Origin: JAIVJM01 sp963816985
GTDB lineage: Bacteria > Acidobacteriota > Blastocatellia > Pyrinomonadales > Pyrinomonadaceae
Reading direction: 5' to 3'
DNA length: 64,000 nt
NCBI GenBank assembly: GCA_963816985.1
Contig: CAWFMF010000004.1
Location: 744,001-808,000 of the forward strand
Of the stretch, positions 53,206 to 61,172 are shown in pieces. A program made the translations under genes and the position numbers. Every line of letters begins with the position of its first letter. The first letter of the stretch is position 1. Under the pieces are notes generated by a model. It did not search any database. It worked only from the letters and a program-made list of their open reading frames with translations, and was not told where the DNA came from.

Positions 53206-53691
53206 ATGAGTGAGCCCGAATTCTCGGCCATCTCCCCGGACGTGCGCCTGGGGAGAGACGTGCGCATCCACCGCTTCGTCAACCTCTACGGCTGCGAGAT
53301 AGGCGACGAGACGCGCGTCGGCACGTTCGTCGAAATCCAGAAGGGCGCGCGCGTCGGGGCGCGCTGCAAGATTTCGAGCCACACCTTCATCTGCGAAGGC
53401 GTCGAGATCGAAGACGAGGTCTTCGTCGGCCACGGCGTGATGTTCATCAACGACCGCCGCCCGCGCGCCACCCGCGCCGACGGCACGCCGCAGACCGAAG
53501 AGGACTGGACGCTCGAACGCACGGTCGTCCGCCGGGGCGCGAGCATCGGCACCAACGCCACCATCCTCGGCGGCCTCGAAATCGGCGAGCGCGCGACCGT
53601 CGGCGCGGGCTCGGTCGTCACCAAGAGCGTCCCCGCGGGCGCGACCGTCGCGGGCAACCCGGCGAAGATGATTAAAAGCCGTGAACCGTGA
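53206..53691 (+). CDS. Hexapeptide N-acetyltransferase (WbpD/WlbB-like)
   Basis: The 161-residue left-handed beta-helix protein starts at the base after the wzc stop and reads FSAISPDVRLGRDVRIHRFV, NLYGCEIGDETRVGTFVEIQ, CKISSHTFICEGVEIEDEVF and GHGVMFINDRRPRATRADG. It matches WbpD/WlbB acetyltransferases, which N-acetylate the 3-amino group of UDP-2-acetamido-3-amino-dideoxy-glucuronate, or related QdtC/FdtC enzymes acting on dTDP-3-amino sugars. The end, VAGNPAKMIKSREP, and TGA stop are contributed by the hairpin cassette. Confidence 0.83.
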   Translation: MSEPEFSAISPDVRLGRDVRIHRFVNLYGCEIGDETRVGTFVEIQKGARVGARCKISSHTFICEGVEIEDEVFVGHGVMFINDRRPRATRADGTPQTEEDWTLERTVVRRGASIGTNATILGGLEIGERATVGAGSVVTKSVPAGATVAGNPAKMIKSREP

Positions 53692-53761
53692 CAGGTAAAC
53701 CGTGACAAGATAAATCCTGCTCTTACTTGTCACGGTTTACCTGTCACGGTTTACGGCTTTT
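53674..53761. repeat. Hairpin cassette of CCGTGACAGG units, 36-bp arms
   Basis: Arms at 53674-53709 and 53726-53761 are complementary with one mismatch. The loop ATAAATCCTGCTCTTA is almost the same as that of the cassette at 7334-7451. The stop TGA of the acetyltransferase gene lies in the left arm. Confidence 0.92.
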
Positions 53762-53773
53762 TGCTTTTCTTTT

Positions 53774-54910
53774 ATGAACGTTCCCTTTGTTGACCTTCAG
53801 GCGCAGTACCGCGCCATCAAGACGGAAGTTGACGCGGCTATCAAGCGCGTGCTCGACACGTCGGCCTTCATCCTCGGTCGGGAGGTCGAGGCGTTCGAGC
53901 GCGCCTTCGCCGAGTACGTGGGCGCGGAGTTCTGCGTCGGCGTGAGCAACGGGACGGCAGCCGTCCAGCTCGCCGTCACGGCCTGCGGCGTCGGAGAGGG
54001 CGACGAGGTCATCGTCCCCGCCAACACCTTCTTCGCCACCGCCGAGGCCGTCTCGACCGCAGGCGCGACGCCCGTCTTCGTGGACTGCGACGCGGACTCC
54101 TTCAACATTGATGCCGCCAAAGTCGAAGCCGCCATCACGCCCCGCACGCGCGCCGTCATCCCCGTCCATCTCTACGGTCAAGCGGCAGACCTCGACCCGC
54201 TGTTCGAGCTGGCCGAGCGCCACAACTTAATCGTCATCGAGGACGCCGCGCAGGCGCACGGCGCGCGCTACAAGGGCCGCCGCGTGGGCGGGCTCGCGCG
54301 CGCGGGCTGCTTCAGCTTCTACCCCGGCAAGAACCTCGGCGCTTACGGCGAGGGCGGCGCGGTCTTGACGAACGACGCGGAAGTGGCGCGCCGACTCCGG
54401 CTCCTGCGCGACCACGGCTCGGAGCAGAAGTACCGGCACGAAATCATCGGCTACAACTTCCGTCTCGAAGGCTTGCAGGGCGCGGTGCTCGGCGTGAAGC
54501 TCCGGCACCTCGACGGCTGGAACGCGCTCCGCCGCGCCCACGCCGCGCGCTACACAGAGCTGCTCGGCGCGCTCGACACGGAAGGCGCGCTTACGCTCCC
54601 GCGCGAGATGACTTACGCCGAACACGTCTATCATCTTTATGTCGTGCGGGCCGAAGACCGCGACGCGCTCCAACGCTCGCTGCAAGAGGCGGGCGTGCAG
54701 ACCGGCATCCATTACCCCGTGCCCATCCACCTGCAACCGGCCTACGCCTCGCTCGGCCACCGGGCCGGGGACTTCCCCGAAGCCGAACGACAGGCGGCCC
54801 GCGTCCTCTCGCTCCCGATGTTCCCCGAACTGACGGACGCGCAACTCGAACACGTCGCCGAGGCGGTTAACAAATTTAGCAGTCAGAAGTCTGCGTCCGT
54901 CAGCCTGTAG
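53774..54910 (+). CDS. DegT/DnrJ/EryC1 family PLP-dependent sugar aminotransferase
   Basis: The 378-residue enzyme starts MNVPFVDLQAQYRAIKTEVD. It has EFCVGVSNGTAAVQLAVTAC, DAAQAHGARYKGRRVGG with the PLP-contacting Asp, and the Schiff-base lysine in CFSFYPGKNLGAYGEGGAV near 187. The family transaminates keto-sugar nucleotides, usually from glutamate. WbpE/WlbC act at C3 of UDP-2-acetamido-3-keto-glucuronate. The acetyltransferase immediately upstream supports an N-acyl-amino sugar as product. Its TAG stop lies inside the GGGGCAGGGC repeat, and the final residues are repeat-encoded. Confidence 0.9.
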   Translation: MNVPFVDLQAQYRAIKTEVDAAIKRVLDTSAFILGREVEAFERAFAEYVGAEFCVGVSNGTAAVQLAVTACGVGEGDEVIVPANTFFATAEAVSTAGATPVFVDCDADSFNIDAAKVEAAITPRTRAVIPVHLYGQAADLDPLFELAERHNLIVIEDAAQAHGARYKGRRVGGLARAGCFSFYPGKNLGAYGEGGAVLTNDAEVARRLRLLRDHGSEQKYRHEIIGYNFRLEGLQGAVLGVKLRHLDGWNALRRAHAARYTELLGALDTEGALTLPREMTYAEHVYHLYVVRAEDRDALQRSLQEAGVQTGIHYPVPIHLQPAYASLGHRAGDFPEAERQAARVLSLPMFPELTDAQLEHVAEAVNKFSSQKSASVSL

Positions 54911-54976
54911 GGGCAGGGCTTGTCCCTGCCCGTTGACTTTCGCCAGAGACGGGCAGGGACAAGCCCTGCCCCTACA
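54906..54976. repeat. GGGGCAGGGC inverted repeat with nested palindromic arms
   Basis: Perfect 27-bp arms lie at 54906-54932 and 54950-54976 around a 17-base loop. The left arm contains the TAG stop of the aminotransferase gene (54908-54910). It occupies the gap before the oxidoreductase gene. Confidence 0.92.
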
Positions 54977-54988
54977 GTTATTGTTGAG

Positions 54989-56008
54989 ATGAGCATTAGC
55001 ATCGGAGTCATCGGCTGCGGCTACTGGGGGCCGAACCTGATCCGCAACTTCGCGGAGGCGGACGGGGCCGAGCTGCGCTGGGTGTGCGACGCCGACGCGC
55101 GACGTTTAGAGCGGATGTCGCGGCGCTACCCTTCGGCGCGCTCCGCCACGGATTACGAGGAGCTTCTGGCCGACCCGCGACTCGACGCCGTCGTCATCGC
55201 GACGCCCGTCGCCACGCACTACCGCTTCGCCCGCCGCGCGCTCGAAGCCGGGAAGCACGTCCTCGTCGAAAAGCCCTTCACGTCGAGCGTCCGAGAGGCC
55301 GAAGAGTTGATCGCTTTGGCCGCGCGCGAGGGCCTGACGCTGATGGTGGATCACACCTTCATCTTCACGGGCGCGGTGCGGCGCATCAAGGAGCTGGTCG
55401 AGAATGGTGAGGTCGGCGACCTCCTCTACTTCGATTCGGTGCGCATCAACCTCGGCCTCTTCCAGCACGACGTGAACGTGGTCTGGGATTTAGCGCCGCA
55501 CGACCTCTCGATCATGGACTACGTCGTCGGGCGCGAGGCCGTCGCGCTCACCGCCACGGGCAGCTCCCACATCAACCCCGGCATCGAGAACATCGCCTAC
55601 GTCCAGCTCCGCTTCGACGACTCCTTCATCGCCAACTTCCACTTCAACTGGCTCTCGCCCGTCAAGATTCGCCGCACGCTCATCGCCGGGAGCCGGAAGA
55701 TGATCGTCTACGACGACATCGAGCCGACCGAGAAGCTGCGCGTCTACGACAGCGGCGTGACGCGCGCGGAGCGCCTCCTCGACGAGGAGGAGACCTACAA
55801 GACGCTCGTCAGCTACCGCACCGGCGACGTGTGGGTTCCCAAGCTCGACATGACCGAGGCGCTGCACTACGTGAGCGCCGAATTCCTCGACGCCATCCGG
55901 CACTCCCGGCCCTCCGTCTCCGACGGCACGGCGGGCCTGCGCGTCGTCCGCCTGCTCGAAGCCGCGCAGCAGTCCATGAGCGGCGGCGGCAAATTAGTCA
56001 GACTCTAA
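54989..56008 (+). CDS. Gfo/Idh/MocA family NAD(P)-dependent sugar oxidoreductase
   Basis: From the ATG at 54989 (MSISIGVIGCGYWGPNLIRN) the protein has 339 residues. The open frame further upstream is repeat sequence. The Rossmann motif GVIGCGYWGPN is followed by AVVIATPVATHYRFARRALE and the active-site HVLVEKPFTSSV (EKP motif). WbpB/WlbA of this family oxidise the C3 hydroxyl of UDP-GlcNAcA so that the neighbouring aminotransferase can act. That pairing is the likely role here but is inferred from gene order. Confidence 0.88.
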   Translation: MSISIGVIGCGYWGPNLIRNFAEADGAELRWVCDADARRLERMSRRYPSARSATDYEELLADPRLDAVVIATPVATHYRFARRALEAGKHVLVEKPFTSSVREAEELIALAAREGLTLMVDHTFIFTGAVRRIKELVENGEVGDLLYFDSVRINLGLFQHDVNVVWDLAPHDLSIMDYVVGREAVALTATGSSHINPGIENIAYVQLRFDDSFIANFHFNWLSPVKIRRTLIAGSRKMIVYDDIEPTEKLRVYDSGVTRAERLLDEEETYKTLVSYRTGDVWVPKLDMTEALHYVSAEFLDAIRHSRPSVSDGTAGLRVVRLLEAAQQSMSGGGKLVRL

Positions 56009-56036
56009 CGACATGATAAACAGACCGACCCCGGCG

Positions 56037-57155
56037 ATGAACGTCCCCCTCCTCGACCTCAAGGCGCAGCACGCCGCGCTGCGCGAGGAGCTGCGCGCCG
56101 CCGTTGACCGCGTCTTCGACTCGCAGCAGTTCATCCTCGGCGAGGACGTGCGGCTGCTCGAAGCGGAACTCGCGCGCTACACGCGGGCGGCGCACGCCGT
56201 CGGCTGCGCCTCCGGCTCCGACGCGCTCTTGCTCGCCCTCCTCGCGCTCGACATCGGGCAGGGCGATGAAGTCATCACCACCCCCTTCACCTTCTTCGCC
56301 ACCGCCTCGGCCATCACGCGCGTCGGCGCGCGGCCCCGCTTCGTGGACATCGAGCCGCGCACCTACAACCTCGACCCCGCGCAATTAGAAGCCGCCGCGA
56401 ATGAACGCACGCGCGCCCTTCTGCCCGTCCACCTCTACGGCCAGTGCGCGGAGATGAACCCGATTTTAGAGTTCGCCGCGCGGCGCGGACTCCACGTCAT
56501 CGAGGACGCGGCGCAGGCCATCGGCGCGGAAGACAGGGGGCGCGGGGCGGGCTCGATGGGCGCGGTCGGCTGCTTCAGCTTCTACCCGACGAAGAACCTC
56601 GGCGCGGCGGGCGAGGCGGGGCTTTTGACGACCAACGACGACGCGCTGGCCTCCCGCCTGCGGCGTCTGCGCGTCCACGGCGGCGAGACCGAATACCACC
56701 ACCGCGAGGTCGGACTCAACAGCCGCCTCGACACCTTGCAGGCCGCCGTCCTGCGCGTCAAACTCCCGCACCTCGACGATTGGTCGCAGGCCCGCCGCGA
56801 CCGCGCCGCCGTCTACACGCGTCTCATCTCCGAAGCCGGCCTCGACGAGTTCGTCACGCCGCCCTTCGTCCGCCCCGACGCGCAACACATCTTCCACCAG
56901 TACGTCATCCGCGTCCCCTCGACGCGCCGCGACGCGCTCATCGAACACCTCAAAGCCAACGGCGTCGGCACAAAGATTTACTACCCCATCCCGCTCCACC
57001 TTCAGGAGTGCTTCCGCGACCTCGGCTACCGCGCGGGCGAGTTCCCCGAATCCGAGCGCGCCGCCCTTGAGACCCTCGCGCTCCCCATCTTCCCCGAACT
57101 GACTCAGGACCAGCAGCGCTACGTCGTCGAAACCATCCGCCGCTTCTTCGCCTGA
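56037..57155 (+). CDS. DegT/DnrJ/EryC1 family PLP-dependent sugar aminotransferase
   Basis: Counting from the ATG at 56037 (MNVPLLDLKAQHAALREELR), which aligns with the start of the paralogue at 53774, the protein has 372 residues. An ATG at 56013 would add eight. It shows AVGCASGSDALLLALLALDI, TTPFTFFATASAITRVGARP, DAAQAIGAEDRGRGAGS and the PLP lysine in CFSFYPTKNLGAAGEAGLL. Although it resembles the first aminotransferase, many substrate-side residues differ, so a second amino sugar or a different position is possible. It ends the polysaccharide locus. Confidence 0.88.
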   Translation: MNVPLLDLKAQHAALREELRAAVDRVFDSQQFILGEDVRLLEAELARYTRAAHAVGCASGSDALLLALLALDIGQGDEVITTPFTFFATASAITRVGARPRFVDIEPRTYNLDPAQLEAAANERTRALLPVHLYGQCAEMNPILEFAARRGLHVIEDAAQAIGAEDRGRGAGSMGAVGCFSFYPTKNLGAAGEAGLLTTNDDALASRLRRLRVHGGETEYHHREVGLNSRLDTLQAAVLRVKLPHLDDWSQARRDRAAVYTRLISEAGLDEFVTPPFVRPDAQHIFHQYVIRVPSTRRDALIEHLKANGVGTKIYYPIPLHLQECFRDLGYRAGEFPESERAALETLALPIFPELTQDQQRYVVETIRRFFA

Positions 57156-57229
57156 GTGATGCGCACTTTCGAGAGCCAGAGCGATATTGCGCTACCCGTG
57201 TTGGAATTCTAGAGGTAATATATTCATCC

Positions 57230-57472
57230 ATGCCGACGGTATTAAAAATCGGCCCGTATAGAGTTTACTTTCACAGCCACGAGCCGAATGAGCCGCCGCA
57301 CGTCCATATTGATCGAGACAGACTGTCTGCAAAGTTCTGGCTTGAACCAGCGAGTTTGGCCCGTAATTTTGGCTTCAACCCAAGAGAGTTGCGAAAGCTA
57401 CTATCTCTCGTAGAAGACCATCGAACAGAATTTTTGGAGGCTTGGAATGAGCATTTCCGCATTGGCGGCTGA
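57230..57472 (+). CDS. DUF4160-family small protein
   Basis: The 80-residue protein reads VLKIGPYRVYFHSHEPNEPP then HVHIDRDRLSAKFWLEP, the conserved core of DUF4160, with histidines in EPPHVHID. These proteins are usually encoded immediately before a DUF2442 gene and are suspected toxin-antitoxin components or regulators, without proof. The two genes here overlap by 26 bp. Base composition is clearly less GC-rich than the polysaccharide genes, so acquisition by transfer is likely. Confidence 0.8.
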   Translation: MPTVLKIGPYRVYFHSHEPNEPPHVHIDRDRLSAKFWLEPASLARNFGFNPRELRKLLSLVEDHRTEFLEAWNEHFRIGG

Positions 57473-57863
57473 CGAGCGCGTAGTTACAGTGGAGACTTCG
57501 GAAGATACATTAAGCGTCCGACTGATGGACGGAAGGACTATCAGTGTCCCGCTCGTGTGGTATCCACGCCTGTTGAATGCCACGGAAGAACAGAGGAATA
57601 ATTGGGTCATCTCCGGCGGCGGCTACGGGATTCACTGGCCTGATATTGATGAAGATTTAAGCACCGAGGGACTACTCCGCGGAGCACCGGCTCCTCGCAA
57701 ACAGACAGTTGAAAAGGCTGCGTGGCACTCCGTAAAACAATCCGTATATCACAACAACTCAGGGTGCAATACCGGACACAACATTGACCCCGAACACCTT
57801 CGTCAGGGGACGGGCAGTAGGCCACTATGTAACGAGTGTAATAGCCTTAATCAAATTGGTTGA
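57447..57863 (+). CDS. DUF2442 protein with a Cys/His-rich C-terminal tail
   Basis: The first 85 residues match DUF2442: VVTVETSEDTLSVRLMDGRT, LVWYPRLLNATEEQRNNWVI, GYGIHWPDIDEDLSTEGLLR. The remaining 50 residues, VYHNNSGCNTGHNIDPEHLR then GTGSRPLCNECNSLNQ, hold His, Cys, His and a final CNEC, suggesting zinc binding. Most DUF2442 proteins lack such a tail. The overlap with the DUF4160 gene argues for a two-protein module. Function is unknown. Confidence 0.75.
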   Translation: MSISALAADERVVTVETSEDTLSVRLMDGRTISVPLVWYPRLLNATEEQRNNWVISGGGYGIHWPDIDEDLSTEGLLRGAPAPRKQTVEKAAWHSVKQSVYHNNSGCNTGHNIDPEHLRQGTGSRPLCNECNSLNQIG

Positions 57864-57880
57864 TAGACTGTCTCTTGCTC

Positions 57881-59578
57881 ATGGAAGTTAACGACAAAAC
57901 GACGGACGCCCTCGCGGGCACGGTGAAGGGGCCGGGCGAGCGCCCGCACGAGTACCTGTTCATCACGGCGGACAACCGGCGCGCGCGGATCGGCGAGTTC
58001 GTCTATTACTCGGCGCACGACGGCGCGGAGGAGCGGCGCATCATCGGCAACATCACGGGGCGGCGGCTGGTGAGGAACCTGCCGGACACGTTTCTCTCCG
58101 ACCCGGAGACGCCGCCCGCGATGCTCTCGGCGCTCATCGGCTTGGACGGCGAGGGCTGCGAGCTTTACGAAATCACGGTCGAGACCATCGGCTACTTCAG
58201 CCGCCGTCTGGGCGATTTCGTCAATCCGCGCATCCCGCCGCAGCCGGGCGACCCCGTCTTCCTCGCCTCCTCGCAGACGCTCTCGGACGTGCTCTCGCCC
58301 CGTCACGCGGGCGACACCGGCTCGGCCCACGTCGGCAGCCTCCTGACGCGCGCGGCGGGCGAAGTCCCCGTCGTCCTCTCCATCAAGGACGTGGTTTCGA
58401 CGCACCTCGCCATCCTCGCCTCGACGGGCGCGGGCAAGTCGTACACGGCGGGCGTGCTCGTCGAAGAGCTGATGATGCCGCACAACCGCGCCGCCGTCCT
58501 CATCGTTGACCCGCACGGCGAGTACGACACCCTGCGCTCCATCGAGGACGACCCGCAATTCCGCTCCGCCGGGGACGGCTACCGCCCCGAAGTCAAAATC
58601 TTCACGCACGACCGCATCAAGGTTCGCTTCTCTTCTTTGACCGAGGCCGACGTTAAATACCTCCTGCCCGAAGGCACTTCGGACAAGATGCTCCACTTCC
58701 TCTCGCAGGCCTTCCGCCAACTGACGGCGACGCGGCAGAACGAGCTGTGGGGCTACCACGATTTGCGCGACGAGGTGAAGGCGCAGAAGTACGAGGGCGG
58801 CGAACGAAGCGAGTCGAGCAACGCCTCTTCAATCGAAGGACTCCTCTGGCGGCTCGACATGCGCTTCGACCGCCCCGACTCGCTCTTCTCCGACAGCGAG
58901 CACATCGCGCTCAAAGAGATGTTCCAGCCGGGCCGCTGCACCGTCCTCCAGCTCTCCGACATCGAGCAGAACGAGCAGCAGGTCGTCGTCGCCACTCTTC
59001 TTAGAAGAGTCAACAAGGCCCGCGTCGCCACCGTCCGCGGCGAGGCCACGCCGGGGAGCGACATGGAGTTGCGTTACCCGGTCTTCACGCTCCTCGAAGA
59101 AGCGCACCGCTTCGCGCCCGCCGGGCAGACCGTGGTTTCCACCAACATCCTCAAGCAGATTCTCTCCGAGGGCCGCAAGTTCGGCGTCGGCATCGGCCTC
59201 ATCACGCAGCGGCCCGGCAAGCTCGATCAGGACGTGCTCTCGCAGTGCATGACGCAGGTCATCATGCGCATCGTCAACCCCGTGGATCAGGACACCGTCG
59301 CCAAGTCGGTCGAAGGCGCGGGCCGCCAACTCCTCAACGAACTCCCCGCCCTCACCAAAGGCCAGGCCGTCATCTCCGGCGTCGGCGTCAACACGCCCGT
59401 CATGTGCCGCGTCCGCGAACGCCTCACACGCCACGGCGGCGAGACCTTCGACGCCCCCGCCGAGTGGGCCAAGTGGCACACCAAAGACGAACAACAGCAC
59501 CGCGAACAGGACTCCGCCCTCCTCGCCGACACCCCTAGCCCCAAGAAGACCGAGAAGGTGCGCGGCTTCCAAATCTGA
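57881..59578 (+). CDS. herA: HerA-type DNA-translocating ATPase
   Basis: Starting at the ATG at 57881 the protein has 565 residues. The N-terminal about 140 residues form a beta-rich HAS-barrel-like region. Walker A is ILASTGAGKSYTAGVLVEEL near 181, and the conserved VLIVDPHGEYDTL follows at 207. Later come TLLEEAHRFAP (Walker B region) and LSEGRKFGVGIGLITQRPG with an arginine finger. HerA hexamers pair with the nuclease NurA in archaeal end resection, and several bacterial HerA proteins work in phage defence with Sir2 or other effectors. No NurA, Sir2 or other nuclease gene is visible here. An IS630 element begins eight bases past the stop. Confidence 0.88.
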   Translation: MEVNDKTTDALAGTVKGPGERPHEYLFITADNRRARIGEFVYYSAHDGAEERRIIGNITGRRLVRNLPDTFLSDPETPPAMLSALIGLDGEGCELYEITVETIGYFSRRLGDFVNPRIPPQPGDPVFLASSQTLSDVLSPRHAGDTGSAHVGSLLTRAAGEVPVVLSIKDVVSTHLAILASTGAGKSYTAGVLVEELMMPHNRAAVLIVDPHGEYDTLRSIEDDPQFRSAGDGYRPEVKIFTHDRIKVRFSSLTEADVKYLLPEGTSDKMLHFLSQAFRQLTATRQNELWGYHDLRDEVKAQKYEGGERSESSNASSIEGLLWRLDMRFDRPDSLFSDSEHIALKEMFQPGRCTVLQLSDIEQNEQQVVVATLLRRVNKARVATVRGEATPGSDMELRYPVFTLLEEAHRFAPAGQTVVSTNILKQILSEGRKFGVGIGLITQRPGKLDQDVLSQCMTQVIMRIVNPVDQDTVAKSVEGAGRQLLNELPALTKGQAVISGVGVNTPVMCRVRERLTRHGGETFDAPAEWAKWHTKDEQQHREQDSALLADTPSPKKTEKVRGFQI

Positions 59579-59586
59579 CCCTCTCA

Positions 59587-60706
59587 TACCGACTTGCAAT
59601 AAAAGGAGAGTTTGAGTAGAAAGTCGTCATGGCGAGACGAATCGAACTCAAACCACATTTGACAACTGAAGAGCTTGCTACACGCTACCGCTCCTGTCAG
59701 AAGCCACAAGAGAAGGTGCGTTGGCACGCCCTCCACTTGATTTCAAAAGGCGTGGTGGCTGCCGATGCCGCCCGCCGCACGGGACGAGCCAGTTCTTGGA
59801 TCACAAGTCTTGCGCGTCGCTACAACCGAGATGGCGCAAAAGCAGTAGCACGCAAGCAGTCCACTAAGCCGAGTCATCGCGCCAAAGGGGATCGAAAGTT
59901 GGGGAAAGCACTGGACACGGCGTTGCGCTCTGCGGCCCCGGACGGCGGGTTGTGGACAGCGCCGAAGGTCGCCGCCTGGATTACGGAAAAGAGCGGCCAG
60001 GAAGTTCATCAAACGACCGCTTGGCGCGCCATGCGTCGGCTCGGCTTTAGCCTTCAAGTGCCACGCCCCGCGAACAAGCGGCGCGCCTCCAGAGAAGAGC
60101 AGGACGAGTTCAAAAAAAGATAGAACTTGAGGCGCGAGCCCTGCGACAGGCGTATCCCGCGGACACCCTAGAGGTCTGGAGCGAAGACGAAGCGCGCTTC
60201 GGCCTCAAGCCAATCATCAGGCGTGTCTGGGCGGCAGTCGGAGCGCGACCCGTGGCAGAAGTTGATGAGCGCTACGAATGGCTCTGGCTCTATGCAGCAA
60301 CTCATCCCCGCACGGGACGCGTCTTCTGGCTCATGCTGCCGCGACTCGACTCAGCTTGTGTGCAACTGTTTCTCGATGCGTTTGCCAAAGCGCACGCACC
60401 CAAAGGTAAGCGCATCGTGCTGGTCTGGGACGGCGCGCCCGCTCATCGCGCCCACTCGTTGCAAGTCTCGGAGCGAATCTCTGTGCTCAGCTTGCCGGCC
60501 TACACGCCGGAGTTGAATCCGAGTGAGCGGGTCTGGCCGCTGGTCAAAGAGGGCGTCGCTAATCGCGCGCACGAGAGTATGGACGAGTTGGAGCAGCGAG
60601 TCTGCGCACGTTGTCAAAAGATCAGTGCCGCAGAAGTCTCAGCGCGGACAAATTATCACTGGTGGCCTGAGCTATGAGCCACCTCTCTTTTCATCGCAAC
60701 TTGGTA
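59587..60706 (+). mobile_element. IS630-family insertion sequence
   Basis: The 1.12-kb element begins TACCGACTTGCAATAAAAGG and ends, read inwards from the right, TACCAAGTTGCGATGAAAAG. These inverted ends match at 19 of the first 24 positions, continuing through GAGAG. It is bordered by TA at both ends (59587-59588 and 60705-60706), as expected for the TA target-site duplication of IS630/Tc1-type elements. It carries one transposase in two frames and looks intact, which suggests recent arrival. Confidence 0.9.
59629..60677 (+). CDS. IS630 transposase, expressed by -1 frameshift at an A7 run
   Basis: The first frame (59629-60123, 164 residues) contains the HTH region (GVVAADAARRTGRASSWITS and TTAWRAMRRLGFSLQVPRP) and stops after TTC AAA AAA AGA TAG. 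Slipping back one base on AAAAAAAG gives KKKIELEARALRQAYPADTL and continues to 60677. The second part carries the DDE residues in EVWSEDEARFGLKP, RIVLVWDGAPAH and LPAYTPELNPSERVW. Programmed frameshifting on A-runs is known in IS630 elements, so the gene is probably functional. The complete protein would be about 349 residues. Confidence 0.88.
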
Positions 60707-60766
60707 TCAGTTTATGTATGAGTTGAATCTGAAGCCGAAGTTTTACGCAGAAGTGGCATAGAGAGA

Positions 60767-60794
60767 GAGGCCGACGTTATTCAACGTCGGCCTC
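60767..60794. terminator. Strong stem-loop, likely bidirectional terminator
   Basis: Perfect 12-bp arms GAGGCCGACGTT and AACGTCGGCCTC enclose the loop ATTC. On the plus strand TTCT follows. On the minus strand a CT-rich tract follows. The last codons and TAA of the gene at 60777-61172 lie in the stem and loop, so the gene ends inside its own terminator. It separates the IS630 side from the unknown module. Confidence 0.75.
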
Positions 60795-61172
60795 TTCTAG
60801 TGGTCGCTCACCATCCGGCGTGCAGACTGTGAAGTCTCTTAGTTTTAACGCGATGAAGGCTCTCCGCGCTTGTTTTCTAGGCCAGCCGTGGAGGTTGTAG
60901 TGGCAATCGTCGTCAGTGGTACTTCGCTCTTGCTCGAAGCGGCAGCCGGTGGGAATGATTGCATTAGGAATGTTCCAGTAAATCGGAGGTTCGCCGGTCT
61001 GCTCAGAATAGTAGGCATCAATATGCTGGCAAACGGAGCCGCTAGTAGCAACGGCACAGCCACGCTCGACCACAGAGATAGGTTCACCGGTGCGGAGGTC
61101 AAGGGCCTGACTTGCGAAGTTGTTGCGTTCAGAATCGTAATATTTCCGATGGACAGGTCTGAAGAAATCCAT
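60777..61172 (-). CDS. Unknown Cys-containing protein
   Basis: The 131-residue protein starts at the ATG at 61170-61172, 12 bases after an in-frame TAA. The sequence looks like a real protein: GEPISVVERGCAVATSGSVC, QHIDAYYSEQTGEPPIYWNI, then CRFEQERSTTDDDCHYNLHG and FIALKLRDFTVC. The conserved-looking cysteines and histidines could bind metal. I do not recognise the family. It is the last gene of the XRE-controlled minus-strand module and largely overlaps the 3' part of the frame at 60845-61519, of which only one is likely to be translated here. It ends in a strong terminator stem. Confidence 0.6.
   Translation of the reverse strand: MDFFRPVHRKYYDSERNNFASQALDLRTGEPISVVERGCAVATSGSVCQHIDAYYSEQTGEPPIYWNIPNAIIPTGCRFEQERSTTDDDCHYNLHGWPRKQARRAFIALKLRDFTVCTPDGERPLEEADVE

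Noticed and set aside
50692..53733. 1013-codon open frame antisense to wzc
   Set aside because: It is a shadow caused by high GC and strong third-position bias of wzc. It has no recognisable domains and its composition is Arg/Ala/Asp/Val-rich. The wzc frame shows clear Wzz and kinase motifs.
60707..60771. Remnant of a gene interrupted by the IS630 element (short tail ending at a TAG near 60760)
   Set aside because: Only about 15 codons remain and no matching 5' part lies on the other side of the element, so a disrupted gene cannot be supported.
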